From an uncultured Streptomyces sp. (GTDB taxonomy: Bacteria; Actinomycetota; Actinomycetes; Streptomycetales; Streptomycetaceae), in contig NZ_CANLBS010000001.1 in NCBI RefSeq assembly GCF_947488945.1, positions 1-64,000 on the forward strand: DNA of 64,000 bases. The letters are read 5' to 3'. The notes beneath the pieces were generated by a model. The model ran no database searches and was not told the origin of the DNA. It saw only the letters and a program-made list of their open reading frames with translations. The translations under genes and the position numbers were made by a program. This document shows positions 1 to 7,910 of this stretch, one piece after another. Within the stretch, counting starts at the first letter, position 1, and every line of letters starts with the position of its first letter.

Positions 1-269
1 GCGAGTCCTGGCAGGTAGGCGACCTTGCAGCCGGCGTCCCGGGCGACGGCCAGCGGCAGGGCGCCGATGGAGGCGGGTTGGTCCACGATCACCAGCACCG
101 TGCCGAACTTCGCGGCCAGCTTGTCGAAGACGGCCCGCAGTTTCGGTTCGCTGTTGGGCAGCTGCTTGTCGAAGACCTTTTTCCCCGCCGGAGTGAGCCC
201 TTGCGCGTGATGGGCGCTCTTGCCGACGTCCAGGCCCAGGAAGACACCCACCTCAGTGGTGTCGAACAT
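1..269 (-). mobile_element. IS110-family transposase, N-terminal part (cut by window edge)
   Basis: The complement strand reads an open frame from an ATG at 269 with GGAGGG about 5 bases upstream, running off the left edge. The roughly 89 visible residues carry the start of the IS110 DEDD (RuvC-like) domain: GLDVGKS at residues 12-18 with the first acidic residue D14, then a hydrophobic strand ending in a second acidic position (VIVDQPAS) and the AVARDAG stretch typical of the family. IS110 elements transpose through a circular intermediate and lack conventional terminal inverted repeats, so the right boundary cannot be drawn; none is visible between 270 and 876. Whether the gene is intact depends on sequence outside the window. 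Confidence 0.85.
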
Positions 270-640
270 TGTCACCCTCCCTCTCCCCAAGGGGTGTTCA
301 CGGTGCCGGCCTCGGCGTTGGTGACGTGCGCGCGCATCCACGTTATGCAGACCTGCCGCCCGCGAACTGCCCGGCATTGCGCCGGACCGGACGGTGGCCG
401 GACCTCTCATCAGCGTCTCCGACGACACCTCCCGGGCCCGGTGACACCACCCCCCAGGTCATGCCATCGACAGGGGGCAACAGTCATGCCGGGCCCGGAG
501 GCCAGCGGCCCCATTGCAGGACCGCGAAAAAGATAACGGGGGTGGCCTGATGGGGCGACTGCCGCAGGGGGCGGCTGGGGGGGTAGCCGTCCCGTGGGGG
601 GGGGTGTCTTGCGTCTGCCCGAACCCTCCCCTCTCATGCA

Positions 641-655
641 TGTGACCTGCGTCAC
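641..655. promoter_or_regulatory. Crp-like palindrome
   Basis: TGTGACCTGCGTCAC is a perfect GTGAC-CTGC-GTCAC dyad and fits the cyclic-AMP receptor pattern TGTGA-N6-TCAC. It lies about 220 bases upstream of the secreted-protein gene, far for a classical activator site, so the target is uncertain. Confidence 0.35.
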
Positions 656-816
656 TATTACGGTCCTCGGTGTCACCCCTTCGGCACCGGCTCGCGACAC
701 GCGCACCGAACGGCCCAACCGCACCGTCATGACCTGCGGCGTTCGTGATCGGCAAGGGTGCCGCGCCGCTCCGTACGGGTGATTTCTGATCGCGCGTCAG
801 CAGGCACGGGCTGCCG

Positions 817-838
817 TGCCCCCGTTTATTCGGGGGCA
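817..838. terminator. Small hairpin before the 877 gene
   Basis: TGCCCCCG and CGGGGGCA form an 8-bp perfect stem around a TTTATT loop. It may end transcription from the IS110 side or sit in the leader of the gene starting at 877. There is no U-tract, as is usual in this GC range. Confidence 0.35.
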
Positions 839-876
839 GGACCCACCCGCTCGCGCCCGTCTGTCCGGAGGACCCC

Positions 877-1410
877 ATGCCCCGTCCCGCCCGCCTCGCG
901 TCCGGTACCGCCGTCGCCGCGCTCACGCTCGTCACGCTCGGACTCGCCGCCGCCCCGTCCGCGTACGCGGGGGACCTCGGCCGCCTGGAGATCTCCCCGT
1001 CGAGCGCGCGGCCGGGCGACCGGATCACCGTGAACACGACCGCCTGCGGCAAGAACGGCTCCGGCATCGGCGACGCCAACTCGCTGGACGCCGGGGACTT
1101 CGACCTGTACCCCGGCACCCACAAGGAGGCCGTGGTCGGCCGGTTCACCGTCCCGCACGACACGAAGCCCGGTACGTACGGCATCGCGGTCTCCTGCGAC
1201 AACGGCCGGGAGGCGACCGGCGACCTGCTCGTGACCGGCGGCGGTGGCCACCACACGCCCCGGCCCCACCCGTCCGGCCACGTGCCGTCGGGCATCGGCG
1301 GCAGCGTGCGGCCGGACACCGCGCAGATCGCGGCGGGCCTCGGCGTCATCGCCGCGGCGGGCGCCGGTGGCGTGTGGATGATGCGCCGCCGGGCGGGCCG
1401 CTCCCACTGA
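877..1410 (+). CDS. Secreted, C-terminally anchored protein, candidate sortase substrate
   Basis: A 177-residue protein with a clear export signal (MPRPAR, a hydrophobic core, cleavage likely after AYA near residue 30), a compact extracellular domain with two cysteines (about residues 57 and 108), a Gly/His/Pro-rich linker, and a C-terminal tail made of RPDTA (residues 145-149), a 20-residue hydrophobic segment and a basic end (RRRAGRSH). That tail has the layout of a cell-wall sorting signal although it is not LPxTG. GGAGG lies 7-8 bases before the ATG. A class F sortase follows 189 bases downstream, which suggests an enzyme-substrate pair. I do not recognise the extracellular domain beyond being conserved in streptomycetes. 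The alternative is a simple single-pass membrane protein. Confidence 0.8.
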   Translation: MPRPARLASGTAVAALTLVTLGLAAAPSAYAGDLGRLEISPSSARPGDRITVNTTACGKNGSGIGDANSLDAGDFDLYPGTHKEAVVGRFTVPHDTKPGTYGIAVSCDNGREATGDLLVTGGGGHHTPRPHPSGHVPSGIGGSVRPDTAQIAAGLGVIAAAGAGGVWMMRRRAGRSH

Positions 1411-1599
1411 CGCGTCCGGGCGGGGCCGGCGGTCCCGCCGACGCCTCCCCCGGCGGCCGGGCGGTCCCGCCGCGTACACCGCGGCGCGGGCCCGGTCGTC
1501 CGGCCGGAGCGGCGCGGCATTGGCCCCGCGCCCCGCCGACCGGGCACCCGCACCCGGCGCCCACACCCCCACCCCGGCACACCCCGCGAGGACGACACC

Positions 1600-2241
1600 G
1601 TGTCCGCTTCCACGAACAAGGGCAAGGGCTGGCTGCTCGGTGTGGCCGTGCTCGGCGGCATCTGGCTGGTCCAGAACGGCGCGGACACCCAACTGGTGCC
1701 GCCGCAGCCGACAGAAGCCGAGGCGTTCGCCGCGGGCCCCCAGCTCCAACCGGGGTCTCCGGTGGCCGCGCCGCTGCAACCCTCCGCCCCGGTCCGCATC
1801 CGCATCCCCGAGATCGACGTGGACGCGCCGATGATGCGCCTGGGGCTGGCTGCCGACAGCAGCCTGGAGGTGCCGCCGGCCAAGAACCGGAACATCGCCG
1901 GCTGGTACGAGGACGGCACCCCGCCGGGCGCCGAAGGCACCGCGATCGTCGCCGGCCACGTCGACAACGCGTCCGGCCCGGCCGTCTTCTACGCCCTCGG
2001 GGCGCTCAAGCGCGGCAACACGGTCGAGGTGCTCCGGCGGGACGGCCGCACCGCCGTCTTCTCGATCGACGCGATCGAGGTGTACGACAACGACGATTTC
2101 CCGGACCGCCGGGTCTACGGCAAGGCGCCCTACGCGGCGATGCGGCTGATCACTTGCGGCGGCGGCTTCTCCGAGGCCGAGGGCGGCTATCAGGGCAACG
2201 TCGTGGTGTACACGCACCTCACCGAGGTACGGGAAGCCTGA
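1600..2241 (+). CDS. Class F sortase
   Basis: A 213-residue sortase with an N-terminal signal anchor (hydrophobic residues 9-20 after a Lys pair) and a Pro-rich spacer. The beta-barrel catalytic domain starts near residue 65 at PVRIRIPEIDVDAP. The catalytic His lies in IVAGHVDN and the catalytic Cys in RLITCGGGF, the usual TLxTC position. The strand after the Cys, where an Arg is expected, reads GGYQGNVVVY; by eye the Arg position aligns with Asn or Gln. The GTG start has GAGG 7-8 bases upstream. The enzyme would act on the outer membrane face, cleaving a sorting signal and transferring the protein to the cell wall. The preceding gene is the obvious candidate substrate. The length is normal for actinobacterial class F enzymes. 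Confidence 0.88.
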   Translation: MSASTNKGKGWLLGVAVLGGIWLVQNGADTQLVPPQPTEAEAFAAGPQLQPGSPVAAPLQPSAPVRIRIPEIDVDAPMMRLGLAADSSLEVPPAKNRNIAGWYEDGTPPGAEGTAIVAGHVDNASGPAVFYALGALKRGNTVEVLRRDGRTAVFSIDAIEVYDNDDFPDRRVYGKAPYAAMRLITCGGGFSEAEGGYQGNVVVYTHLTEVREA

Positions 2242-2251
2242 GCCGGGGCCC

Positions 2252-2307
2252 GCGGGCCCGGTCGCGGCTGCCGGGCCCGGTCACGGGTGCCGGGGCCGGT
2301 CACGGGT
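2252..2307. repeat. 19-bp tandem repeat after the sortase stop
   Basis: The unit GCCGGGCCCGGTCACGGGT at 2270-2288 is followed by a near-identical copy at 2289-2307 and preceded by a diverged copy from 2252. It starts about 10 bases past the sortase stop, next to the GGGCCCGCGGGCCC palindrome at about 2246-2259, and may be part of a terminator region. Confidence 0.6.
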
Positions 2308-2436
2308 GCCGGTCCTGGGTCCCTGCGGGCCCTTGCGGGCTCGTTCGCGCGCCCGGTCCGCGCGGCCCCCCTCGCGCGGGGCAGGTCCGCGCGGCTCCCG
2401 TCGCGGAAGCGCACCCCGCGCCGCGGTGGCGTCCGC

Positions 2437-3228
2437 TCAGCCGGCCCACTGGTCGAAACCGAGCTTGGCGACGAGCGAGATGACGACGACCAGCAGCACG
2501 CCCCGGACGAAGCCGCTGCCCCGGCTGAGCGCCATGCGCGCCCCGAGCAGGCCGCCCGCCAGGTTGAAGACCGCCATCAGCGCGGCCAACTGCCACAGCA
2601 CGGTTCCCTGGTACGCGAACATGGCCAGCGCGCCCGCGTTGGTGCAGACGTTGACGATCTTCGCGGTGGCGGACGCGGTCACCAGGTCGAGGTGGAGCAC
2701 GGCGGTGAGCGCCAGCACCAGGAACGTTCCGGTGCCCGGCCCGAACAGCCCGTCGTAGAAGCCGATGCCGCCGCCTACCAGGACGACGGCGGTGACCGCG
2801 CGGGCGCGGGTGACGCGCCGGGCGGTGGCGTCGCCGTCCGCGGCCCTTCCGAACGAGGGGCGCAGCAGCACGAAGGCGGCCACCGCGAGCAGTACCACCA
2901 TGATCACCGGGCGCAGGACGTCGCTGCTGATCCCGGCGGCGAAGAACGCCCCGGCCATCGATCCCGCGAGGGCCATCAGACCGATCCGGACGGCGGCCCG
3001 TACGTCGACCGGGGCCCGGCGGACGTAGGTGACGGCGGCACCGGTCGTCCCGACGACGGCCACCGCCTTGTTGGTACCGAGGACCTGGGCGGCCGGCACG
3101 TGCGGCAGCCCCAGCAGCAGTGCGGGCAGGAGCAGCAGCCCGCCCCCGCCGACCACCGCGTCGATCCAGCCGGCCGCGGCGGCGGCCAGGCAGAGCAGGA
3201 CAAGTACGGTCAGGGTTATCTCGGGCAC
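2437..3228 (-). CDS. TSUP-family anion exporter (TauE/SafE type)
   Basis: A 263-residue integral membrane protein of the sulfite exporter TauE/SafE (TSUP) superfamily. It has about 8 hydrophobic segments and the two internally related halves of the family, seen in the repeated glycine-rich patterns AVVGGGGLLLLPALL (about residue 24) and DGLFGPGTGTF (about residue 155). The family moves sulfur oxyanions or organosulfonates across the membrane; the substrate here is not determined. The start is a GTG at 3228 with a weak GGTGG; the frame stays open far upstream, but that part is antisense to the nir genes. It is divergent from the nitrite reductase operon, which shares the siroheme-enzyme theme of sulfite and nitrite but proves no link. 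Confidence 0.85.
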   Translation of the reverse strand: MPEITLTVLVLLCLAAAAAGWIDAVVGGGGLLLLPALLLGLPHVPAAQVLGTNKAVAVVGTTGAAVTYVRRAPVDVRAAVRIGLMALAGSMAGAFFAAGISSDVLRPVIMVVLLAVAAFVLLRPSFGRAADGDATARRVTRARAVTAVVLVGGGIGFYDGLFGPGTGTFLVLALTAVLHLDLVTASATAKIVNVCTNAGALAMFAYQGTVLWQLAALMAVFNLAGGLLGARMALSRGSGFVRGVLLVVVISLVAKLGFDQWAG

Positions 3229-3240
3229 GGGACACCACCC

Positions 3241-3491
3241 TAAGTCACCGCCGGCGCGGCCCGGTGACCCGCGGAACCACAGCCCTCGCGGACGCAGTGG
3301 GGGCGGAGAGGCGTCCCACGCGGGCCGGTCCCCCTGCTCCGCCCGGCCCGCAGGCGCCCCCGCCACCCCTCGCCCCGCTGCCGGCCCCCGGCCCACCGCC
3401 CTCACGACCCTCCACGCCGCCGCCCTCACAACCCCCCGCGCCACCGCCCCCGTAACCCTCACACCGCCCCCGGCCGTCCGCTGAGCGCAAG
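3241..3491. other. C-rich, G-poor intergenic stretch
   Basis: Between the divergent TSUP and nir genes the plus strand is strongly C-rich and A/T-poor from about 3330 to 3480, with many CCCC runs, so the complement has clustered G-runs. No gene was recognised. The G-runs could form quadruplexes on the minus strand in the TSUP upstream region. Confidence 0.55.
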
Positions 3492-3529
3492 GTTCCGCCC
3501 GGGAAACAGCCGGGATGTTGCCGGGTAAC
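3492..3529 (+). promoter_or_regulatory. GlnR-type box, four half-sites
   Basis: Four half-sites occur at exact 11-base intervals: GTTCC (3492), GAAAC (3503), GATGT (3514) and GTAAC (3525), each separated by 6 bases. This matches the streptomycete GlnR pattern gTnAC-n6-GaAAC repeated twice; the third half-site is the weakest. The last half-site ends 23 bases before the first nir gene. GlnR control of nirB is established in Streptomyces, so nitrogen-limited activation is the expected role. Confidence 0.7.
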
Positions 3530-3552
3530 ACCGGCGGCCCACTGTCGGGGGT

Positions 3553-4812
3553 ATGAGTCCTACGAGGGAAACGGCGCCCGGTCTTCTGCCGGAGCGCACG
3601 GCGCGTGTGGTGGTGATCGGCGCCGGGATGGCGGGCGCGCGGCTCGCCGCCCGCGTCCCGGGTGCCGTGGTCGTCGGCGAGGAGACCCACGCCCCCTACA
3701 ACCGCGTCCTGCTGGCCGAGGTGCTGGCCGGCCGGTACGCCCCCGAGGTGATCGCCCTGCCGCCCGCCGAGGTGCGGCGCGGGGTGCGGGTGGTGCGGAT
3801 CGACCCGGCCGAGCGCCGGGTGCTGTGCGACGACGGCGGTGTCATCGGCTACGAACGCCTCGTGCTGGCCACCGGCTCCAACCCGGTGCTTCCGCCGTTG
3901 CGCGGCCTCGGCCGGACGCTCCCGGACGGGGTGCACCCGTTCCGTACGCTCGACGACTGCCTCGCGCTGCGGGCGGCGGCCGGGCCGGGGACCAGGGCGG
4001 TCGTCATCGGCGGCGGGCTCCTCGGGGTGTCCGCGGCGCGGGCGCTCGCCGAGCGGGGCGCGCAGGTGGTGCTGGCCCAGCAGGGCGAGCACCTCATGGA
4101 GCGCCAGCTCGATCCGGAGGCGTCCGCGCTGCTCCGCGTCCACCTGGAGGCGCTCGGCGTGGAGGTGCACACCGAGTGCCGGGTGCGCGGGCTGCGGGTC
4201 GACGACGGCCGGGTGCGGGCGGTGGAACTGGCCGACGGCTTCGAGCTGGAGGCTGAGATCACCGTGCTGGCCTGCGGGGTCCGCCCCCGGATTGGTCTCG
4301 CCCGGGCCGCCGGTCTGGAGGTGGCCCGGGGGATCGTCGTGGACGACGAACTGCGCACCTCCGACCCGTACATCCACGCGGTCGGCGACTGCGCCGAGCA
4401 CCGGTCCACCGTCTACGGACTGGCCGGGCCGGCGATCGACCAGGCCGACGTGCTGGCGGACGTGCTGGCCGGCGGCTCCGCCCGCTACCCGGGCACCCGG
4501 GCGCTCACCCGGCTCACGCTGCGCTCCCCGGTGGCGGCGGGCGGCGACTCCGGTCCCGCCGGGGGCGGCGGCTTCGACCTCGCCGCGTTCGGCGACGCCC
4601 GGCCGCGGCCGGGTGACGACGTGGTGCGGCTCGCCGACGCCACCCGGGGCGCGTACCGCACGGTCGTGGTGCGCGGCGACCGGCTGGCGGGCGGGGTGCT
4701 GCTCGGCGACCTCGCCGCGGTCGGCTCGCTGGCCCGGAGCTGGCAGGACGACGAACCGCTGCCCGCCGACATGTCCTTGCTCCACCTGCTCACCGACGAC
4801 GGAGGCTTCTGA
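3553..4812 (+). CDS. FAD/NAD(P)-dependent oxidoreductase of the nitrite reductase operon
   Basis: A 419-residue pyridine nucleotide-disulfide oxidoreductase-like flavoprotein related to the N-terminal half of NirB. It has an FAD-binding Rossmann motif (VVIGAGMAGARLA, about residues 17-29), the conserved PYNRVLL segment, ATGSNP, a second Rossmann motif for NAD(P)H (VVIGGGLLGVSAA, about 152) and the C-terminal FAD motif HAVGDCAEH (about 279). No iron-sulfur cysteine cluster follows, so it lacks the reductase half. GGGGG precedes the ATG. It ends one base before nirB begins, and nirB's ribosome site lies inside this gene's last codons, so the two are co-transcribed and probably coupled. Likely role: delivering electrons from NAD(P)H in nitrite assimilation. 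Confidence 0.88.
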   Translation: MSPTRETAPGLLPERTARVVVIGAGMAGARLAARVPGAVVVGEETHAPYNRVLLAEVLAGRYAPEVIALPPAEVRRGVRVVRIDPAERRVLCDDGGVIGYERLVLATGSNPVLPPLRGLGRTLPDGVHPFRTLDDCLALRAAAGPGTRAVVIGGGLLGVSAARALAERGAQVVLAQQGEHLMERQLDPEASALLRVHLEALGVEVHTECRVRGLRVDDGRVRAVELADGFELEAEITVLACGVRPRIGLARAAGLEVARGIVVDDELRTSDPYIHAVGDCAEHRSTVYGLAGPAIDQADVLADVLAGGSARYPGTRALTRLTLRSPVAAGGDSGPAGGGGFDLAAFGDARPRPGDDVVRLADATRGAYRTVVVRGDRLAGGVLLGDLAAVGSLARSWQDDEPLPADMSLLHLLTDDGGF

Positions 4813-4813
4813 G

Positions 4814-7399
4814 ATGCCGGTGTCCCCCACCCCCACCCCCCGTACCGCGGTGCCGCCCACGATCGTGGTCGTCGGACACGGCATGGTCGGCCAGCGGTTC
4901 CTGGAGGCGCTCGCGGAGCGCGGACTGACCCCGGCGGCCGGCGGCGCGCGGGTCGTGGTGCTCTGCGAAGAGCCCCGCCCGGCCTACGACCGGGTGCACC
5001 TCACCTCGTACTTCTCCGGCACCTCCCCCGAGGAACTCTCCTTGGTGGAAGAGGACTTCATGGAGAAGCACGGCATCGAGCTGTACGTCGGCGACCCCGC
5101 GGAGGCGGTCGACCGGGAGGGCCGTACGGTCACCTCGCGGTCCGGGCTGACGTTCGGGTACGACACGCTGGTGCTGGCGACGGGCTCGTTCCCGTTCGTG
5201 CCGCCGGTGCCGGGCAAGGACGCCACGGGCTGCTTCGTCTACCGGACGATCGAGGACCTGCTGGCCATCGAGGAGTACGCGAAGACGGCGAAGACCGGCG
5301 CGGTGGTCGGCGGCGGGCTGCTCGGTCTGGAGGCCGCGGGCGCGCTGCGCGGTCTGGGACTCGACACCCACGTGGTGGAGTTCGCACCGCGGCTGATGCC
5401 GGTGCAGGTGGACGAGGGCGGCGGCGCGGCGCTGCTGCGGACCATCGAGAAGATGGGGCTGAGCGTCCACACCGGGGTCGGCACCCAGGAGGTGACGGCG
5501 GGCCCGGACGGCGCGGTGACCGGGATGGCGCTCTCCGACGGTTCGGCGCTCGCCACCGACCTGGTGGTGTTCTCCGCCGGCGTCCGTCCGCGCGACCAGC
5601 TGGCCCGCGACTGCGGCCTGGAGGTCGGTCCGCGCGGCGGGATCGTGGTGGACGAGGAGTGCCGCACCTCCGACCCGGCGGTCTTCGCGATCGGCGAGTG
5701 CGCGCTGGCCTCGGACGGCCGGGTGTACGGGCTGGTGGCGCCGGGGTACGAGATGGCGCTGACGGCGGCCGGGGTGATCGCGGGCGGGCAGGCGTCGTTC
5801 ACCGGCGCGGACATGTCGACCAAGCTGAAGCTGCTCGGCGTGGACGTCGCCTCGTTCGGCGACGCCCACGGCGCGGCCGAGGGCTGCCTGGACGTGGTGT
5901 ACGCGGACTCCCGGTCCGGGGTGTACAAGAAGCTGGTGATCGGCCAGGACGGCACACTGCTGGGCGGGGTGCTGGTCGGCGACGCCGACCAGTACGGCAC
6001 GCTGCGGCCGATGACGGGCACGGTGCTGCCGGTCGCGCCGGAGCAGCTGGTGCTGCCGGCCGGGGCGGGCGGTCCGGTCACGCTCGGGCCGTCGTCGCTG
6101 CCCAACGAGGCGGTCATCTGTTCCTGCCACAACGTGACCAAGGGCGCCATCTGCGAGCACGCCACCGTGCCGGAGGTGAAGAAGTGCACCAAGGCAGGTA
6201 CGGGCTGCGGGAGTTGCCTCAAGGTCATCGGCCAGCTGCTGCCGCAGCCGGAGGACGCCGGGCTGTGCGGCTGCTTCGCCCACACCCGCTCGGAGCTGTA
6301 CGAGATCGTGCGCACGCTCGGGGTGTCCTCGTACGCCGAGCTGCTGGACTCGCACGGCCGGGAGGGGGCGCGCGGCGGTGACGGCTGCGAGGTCTGCAAG
6401 CCGACGGTCGGCTCCATCATCGCCTCGCTGGCCCCGGCGGTCGGCGCGAGCGGCTATGTGCTGGACGGCGAGCAGGCGGCGCTCCAGGACACCAACGACC
6501 ACTTCCTGGCCAACCTCCAGCGCAACGGCTCGTACTCCATCGTGCCGCGCATTCCGGGCGGGGAGATCACGCCGGAGAAGCTGATCGTGATCGGCGAGGT
6601 GGCCCGCGACTTCGGGCTCTACACGAAGATCACCGGTGGCCAGCGGATCGACCTGTTCGGCGCGCGGGTCGATCAGCTCCCGCTGATCTGGACGCGCCTG
6701 GTGGACGCCGGCTTCGAGTCGGGGCACGCCTACGGCAAGTCGCTGCGGACCGTGAAGTCCTGTGTGGGGCAGACCTGGTGCCGCTACGGGGTGCAGGACT
6801 CGGTGAAGATGGCGATCGACCTGGAGCTGCGCTACCGGGGGCTGCGGTCGCCGCACAAGCTGAAGTCGGCGGTGTCCGGGTGCGCCCGGGAGTGCGCGGA
6901 GGCGCGCGGCAAGGACTTCGGGATCATCGCCACCGCCGGCGGCTGGAACCTGTACGTCGGCGGCAACGGCGGGGCCACCCCGCGCCACGCGGACCTGCTC
7001 GCGCAGGACCTGTCGGACGCCGAACTGGTGCGGCTGATCGACCGGTTCCTGATGTTCTACATCCGCACCGCGGACCGGCTGGAGCGCACCTCGGCCTGGC
7101 TGGACCGGATCGAGGGCGGTCTCGACCACGTGCGGGACGTCGTGGTGCACGACTCGCTGGGTCTGTGCGACGAACTGGAGCGGCTGATGGCGGGCCACGT
7201 CGAGGGGTACCGGGACGAGTGGGCGGAGACCATCAACGACCCGGAGCGGCTGCGGCGGTTCGTGACCTTCGTCAACGCGCCCGACGCGCCGGACCCGTCG
7301 GTGCGGTTCGTGCCGGAGCGCGACCAGATCAAGCCCGACCTGGACATCCTGGCGGGCCCCGTGCTTGCCGTGCGTACGCTCGAAGGGAGTGCGTCCTGA
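4814..7399 (+). CDS. nirB: Nitrite reductase (NADH) large subunit
   Basis: An 861-residue siroheme and iron-sulfur flavoenzyme that reduces nitrite to ammonium in the cytoplasm. Domains in order: FAD-binding (VVVGHGMVGQRF, about 17), NADH-binding (GAVVGGGLLGLEAAG, about 162), a BFD-type [2Fe-2S] domain (CSCHNV at about 436 with CGSC downstream), a second BFD-like segment (CGCF, CEVC), a ferredoxin-like half-domain, and the siroheme/[4Fe-4S] site with CVGQTWC (C650, C656) and CAREC (C690, C694), the full CX5C...CX3C set. GGAGG lies 8 bases before the ATG. The stop overlaps the nirD start (TGATG). It is full length with all cofactor ligands present. Confidence 0.95.
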   Translation: MPVSPTPTPRTAVPPTIVVVGHGMVGQRFLEALAERGLTPAAGGARVVVLCEEPRPAYDRVHLTSYFSGTSPEELSLVEEDFMEKHGIELYVGDPAEAVDREGRTVTSRSGLTFGYDTLVLATGSFPFVPPVPGKDATGCFVYRTIEDLLAIEEYAKTAKTGAVVGGGLLGLEAAGALRGLGLDTHVVEFAPRLMPVQVDEGGGAALLRTIEKMGLSVHTGVGTQEVTAGPDGAVTGMALSDGSALATDLVVFSAGVRPRDQLARDCGLEVGPRGGIVVDEECRTSDPAVFAIGECALASDGRVYGLVAPGYEMALTAAGVIAGGQASFTGADMSTKLKLLGVDVASFGDAHGAAEGCLDVVYADSRSGVYKKLVIGQDGTLLGGVLVGDADQYGTLRPMTGTVLPVAPEQLVLPAGAGGPVTLGPSSLPNEAVICSCHNVTKGAICEHATVPEVKKCTKAGTGCGSCLKVIGQLLPQPEDAGLCGCFAHTRSELYEIVRTLGVSSYAELLDSHGREGARGGDGCEVCKPTVGSIIASLAPAVGASGYVLDGEQAALQDTNDHFLANLQRNGSYSIVPRIPGGEITPEKLIVIGEVARDFGLYTKITGGQRIDLFGARVDQLPLIWTRLVDAGFESGHAYGKSLRTVKSCVGQTWCRYGVQDSVKMAIDLELRYRGLRSPHKLKSAVSGCARECAEARGKDFGIIATAGGWNLYVGGNGGATPRHADLLAQDLSDAELVRLIDRFLMFYIRTADRLERTSAWLDRIEGGLDHVRDVVVHDSLGLCDELERLMAGHVEGYRDEWAETINDPERLRRFVTFVNAPDAPDPSVRFVPERDQIKPDLDILAGPVLAVRTLEGSAS

Positions 7400-7758
7400 T
7401 GACGACCACCACCGAGGCTCCGGCCACCACCGCCATGCTGCAACTGCTGTCCCCGGAGGGCTGGTTCACCGTCTGCGAGCGCTCGCTGCTGACGCCGGGG
7501 CGGGGGGTGGCGGTGCTGCTGCCGGACGGCGGCCAGGCGGCGGTCTTCCTGGACCGGGCGGGTCGCGCGTACGCGATCGGCAACCGCGACCCGTTCAGCG
7601 GCGCGTACGTCCTGTCGCGCGGGCTGCTGGGAGCGGCGGCGGGACGGCCGTTCGTGGCCTCCCCGCTGTTGAAGCAGCGCTTCGACCTGGCGTCCGGGGC
7701 GTGCCTGGACGACGACGGGGTCACGGTGCCGGTGTACGAGGTGCGGCTCACCGGGTGA
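7399..7758 (+). CDS. nirD: Nitrite reductase (NADH) small subunit
   Basis: A 119-residue NirD, the Rieske-fold partner of NirB. The region from WFTVCERSLL to the YEVRLTG end follows the Rieske beta-sandwich, including NRDPFSGAYVLSRG where Rieske proteins carry their first Cys-x-His pair. As is normal for NirD, the Fe-S ligands are absent, so it is structural or regulatory and not an electron carrier. Its ATG overlaps the nirB stop by one base, so translation is coupled. It is the last gene of the operon; no strong hairpin follows before the next gene. Confidence 0.92.
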   Translation: MTTTTEAPATTAMLQLLSPEGWFTVCERSLLTPGRGVAVLLPDGGQAAVFLDRAGRAYAIGNRDPFSGAYVLSRGLLGAAAGRPFVASPLLKQRFDLASGACLDDDGVTVPVYEVRLTG

Positions 7759-7910
7759 GGTGAACTGCCCTCCCCGCCCGCCCTGTTGGTCTCGGCACGT
7801 GCCGTTCATCCGGCATTGCCGGGGCGTCCATCGGCTCCCTCTACTCTCCTGACGCGCGACCCGCCGGACCGACCGGGCCGGCGGGCCAACACGTCACCCG
7901 TGGAGTGATC

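Larger units (their letters stand above)
270..876. other. Gene-free region beside the IS110 gene
   Basis: No convincing coding frame lies here; the long frames on both strands continue through the neighbouring genes and lack ribosome sites or family resemblance. The stretch contains a Crp-like palindrome (641-655), a G-rich run near 580-605 and a small hairpin (817-838) just before the secreted-protein gene. It may hold the end of the IS110 element, but there is no terminal repeat to mark it. Confidence 0.5.

Noticed and set aside
459..1967. Long complement-strand frame across the sortase locus
   Set aside because: Antisense to two recognisable genes, no ribosome site, no family resemblance; an artefact of high GC.
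2437..4884. Upstream extension of the TSUP frame to 815 residues
   Set aside because: The added part is antisense to the nir genes and lacks TSUP features; GTG 3228 gives the correct family length.
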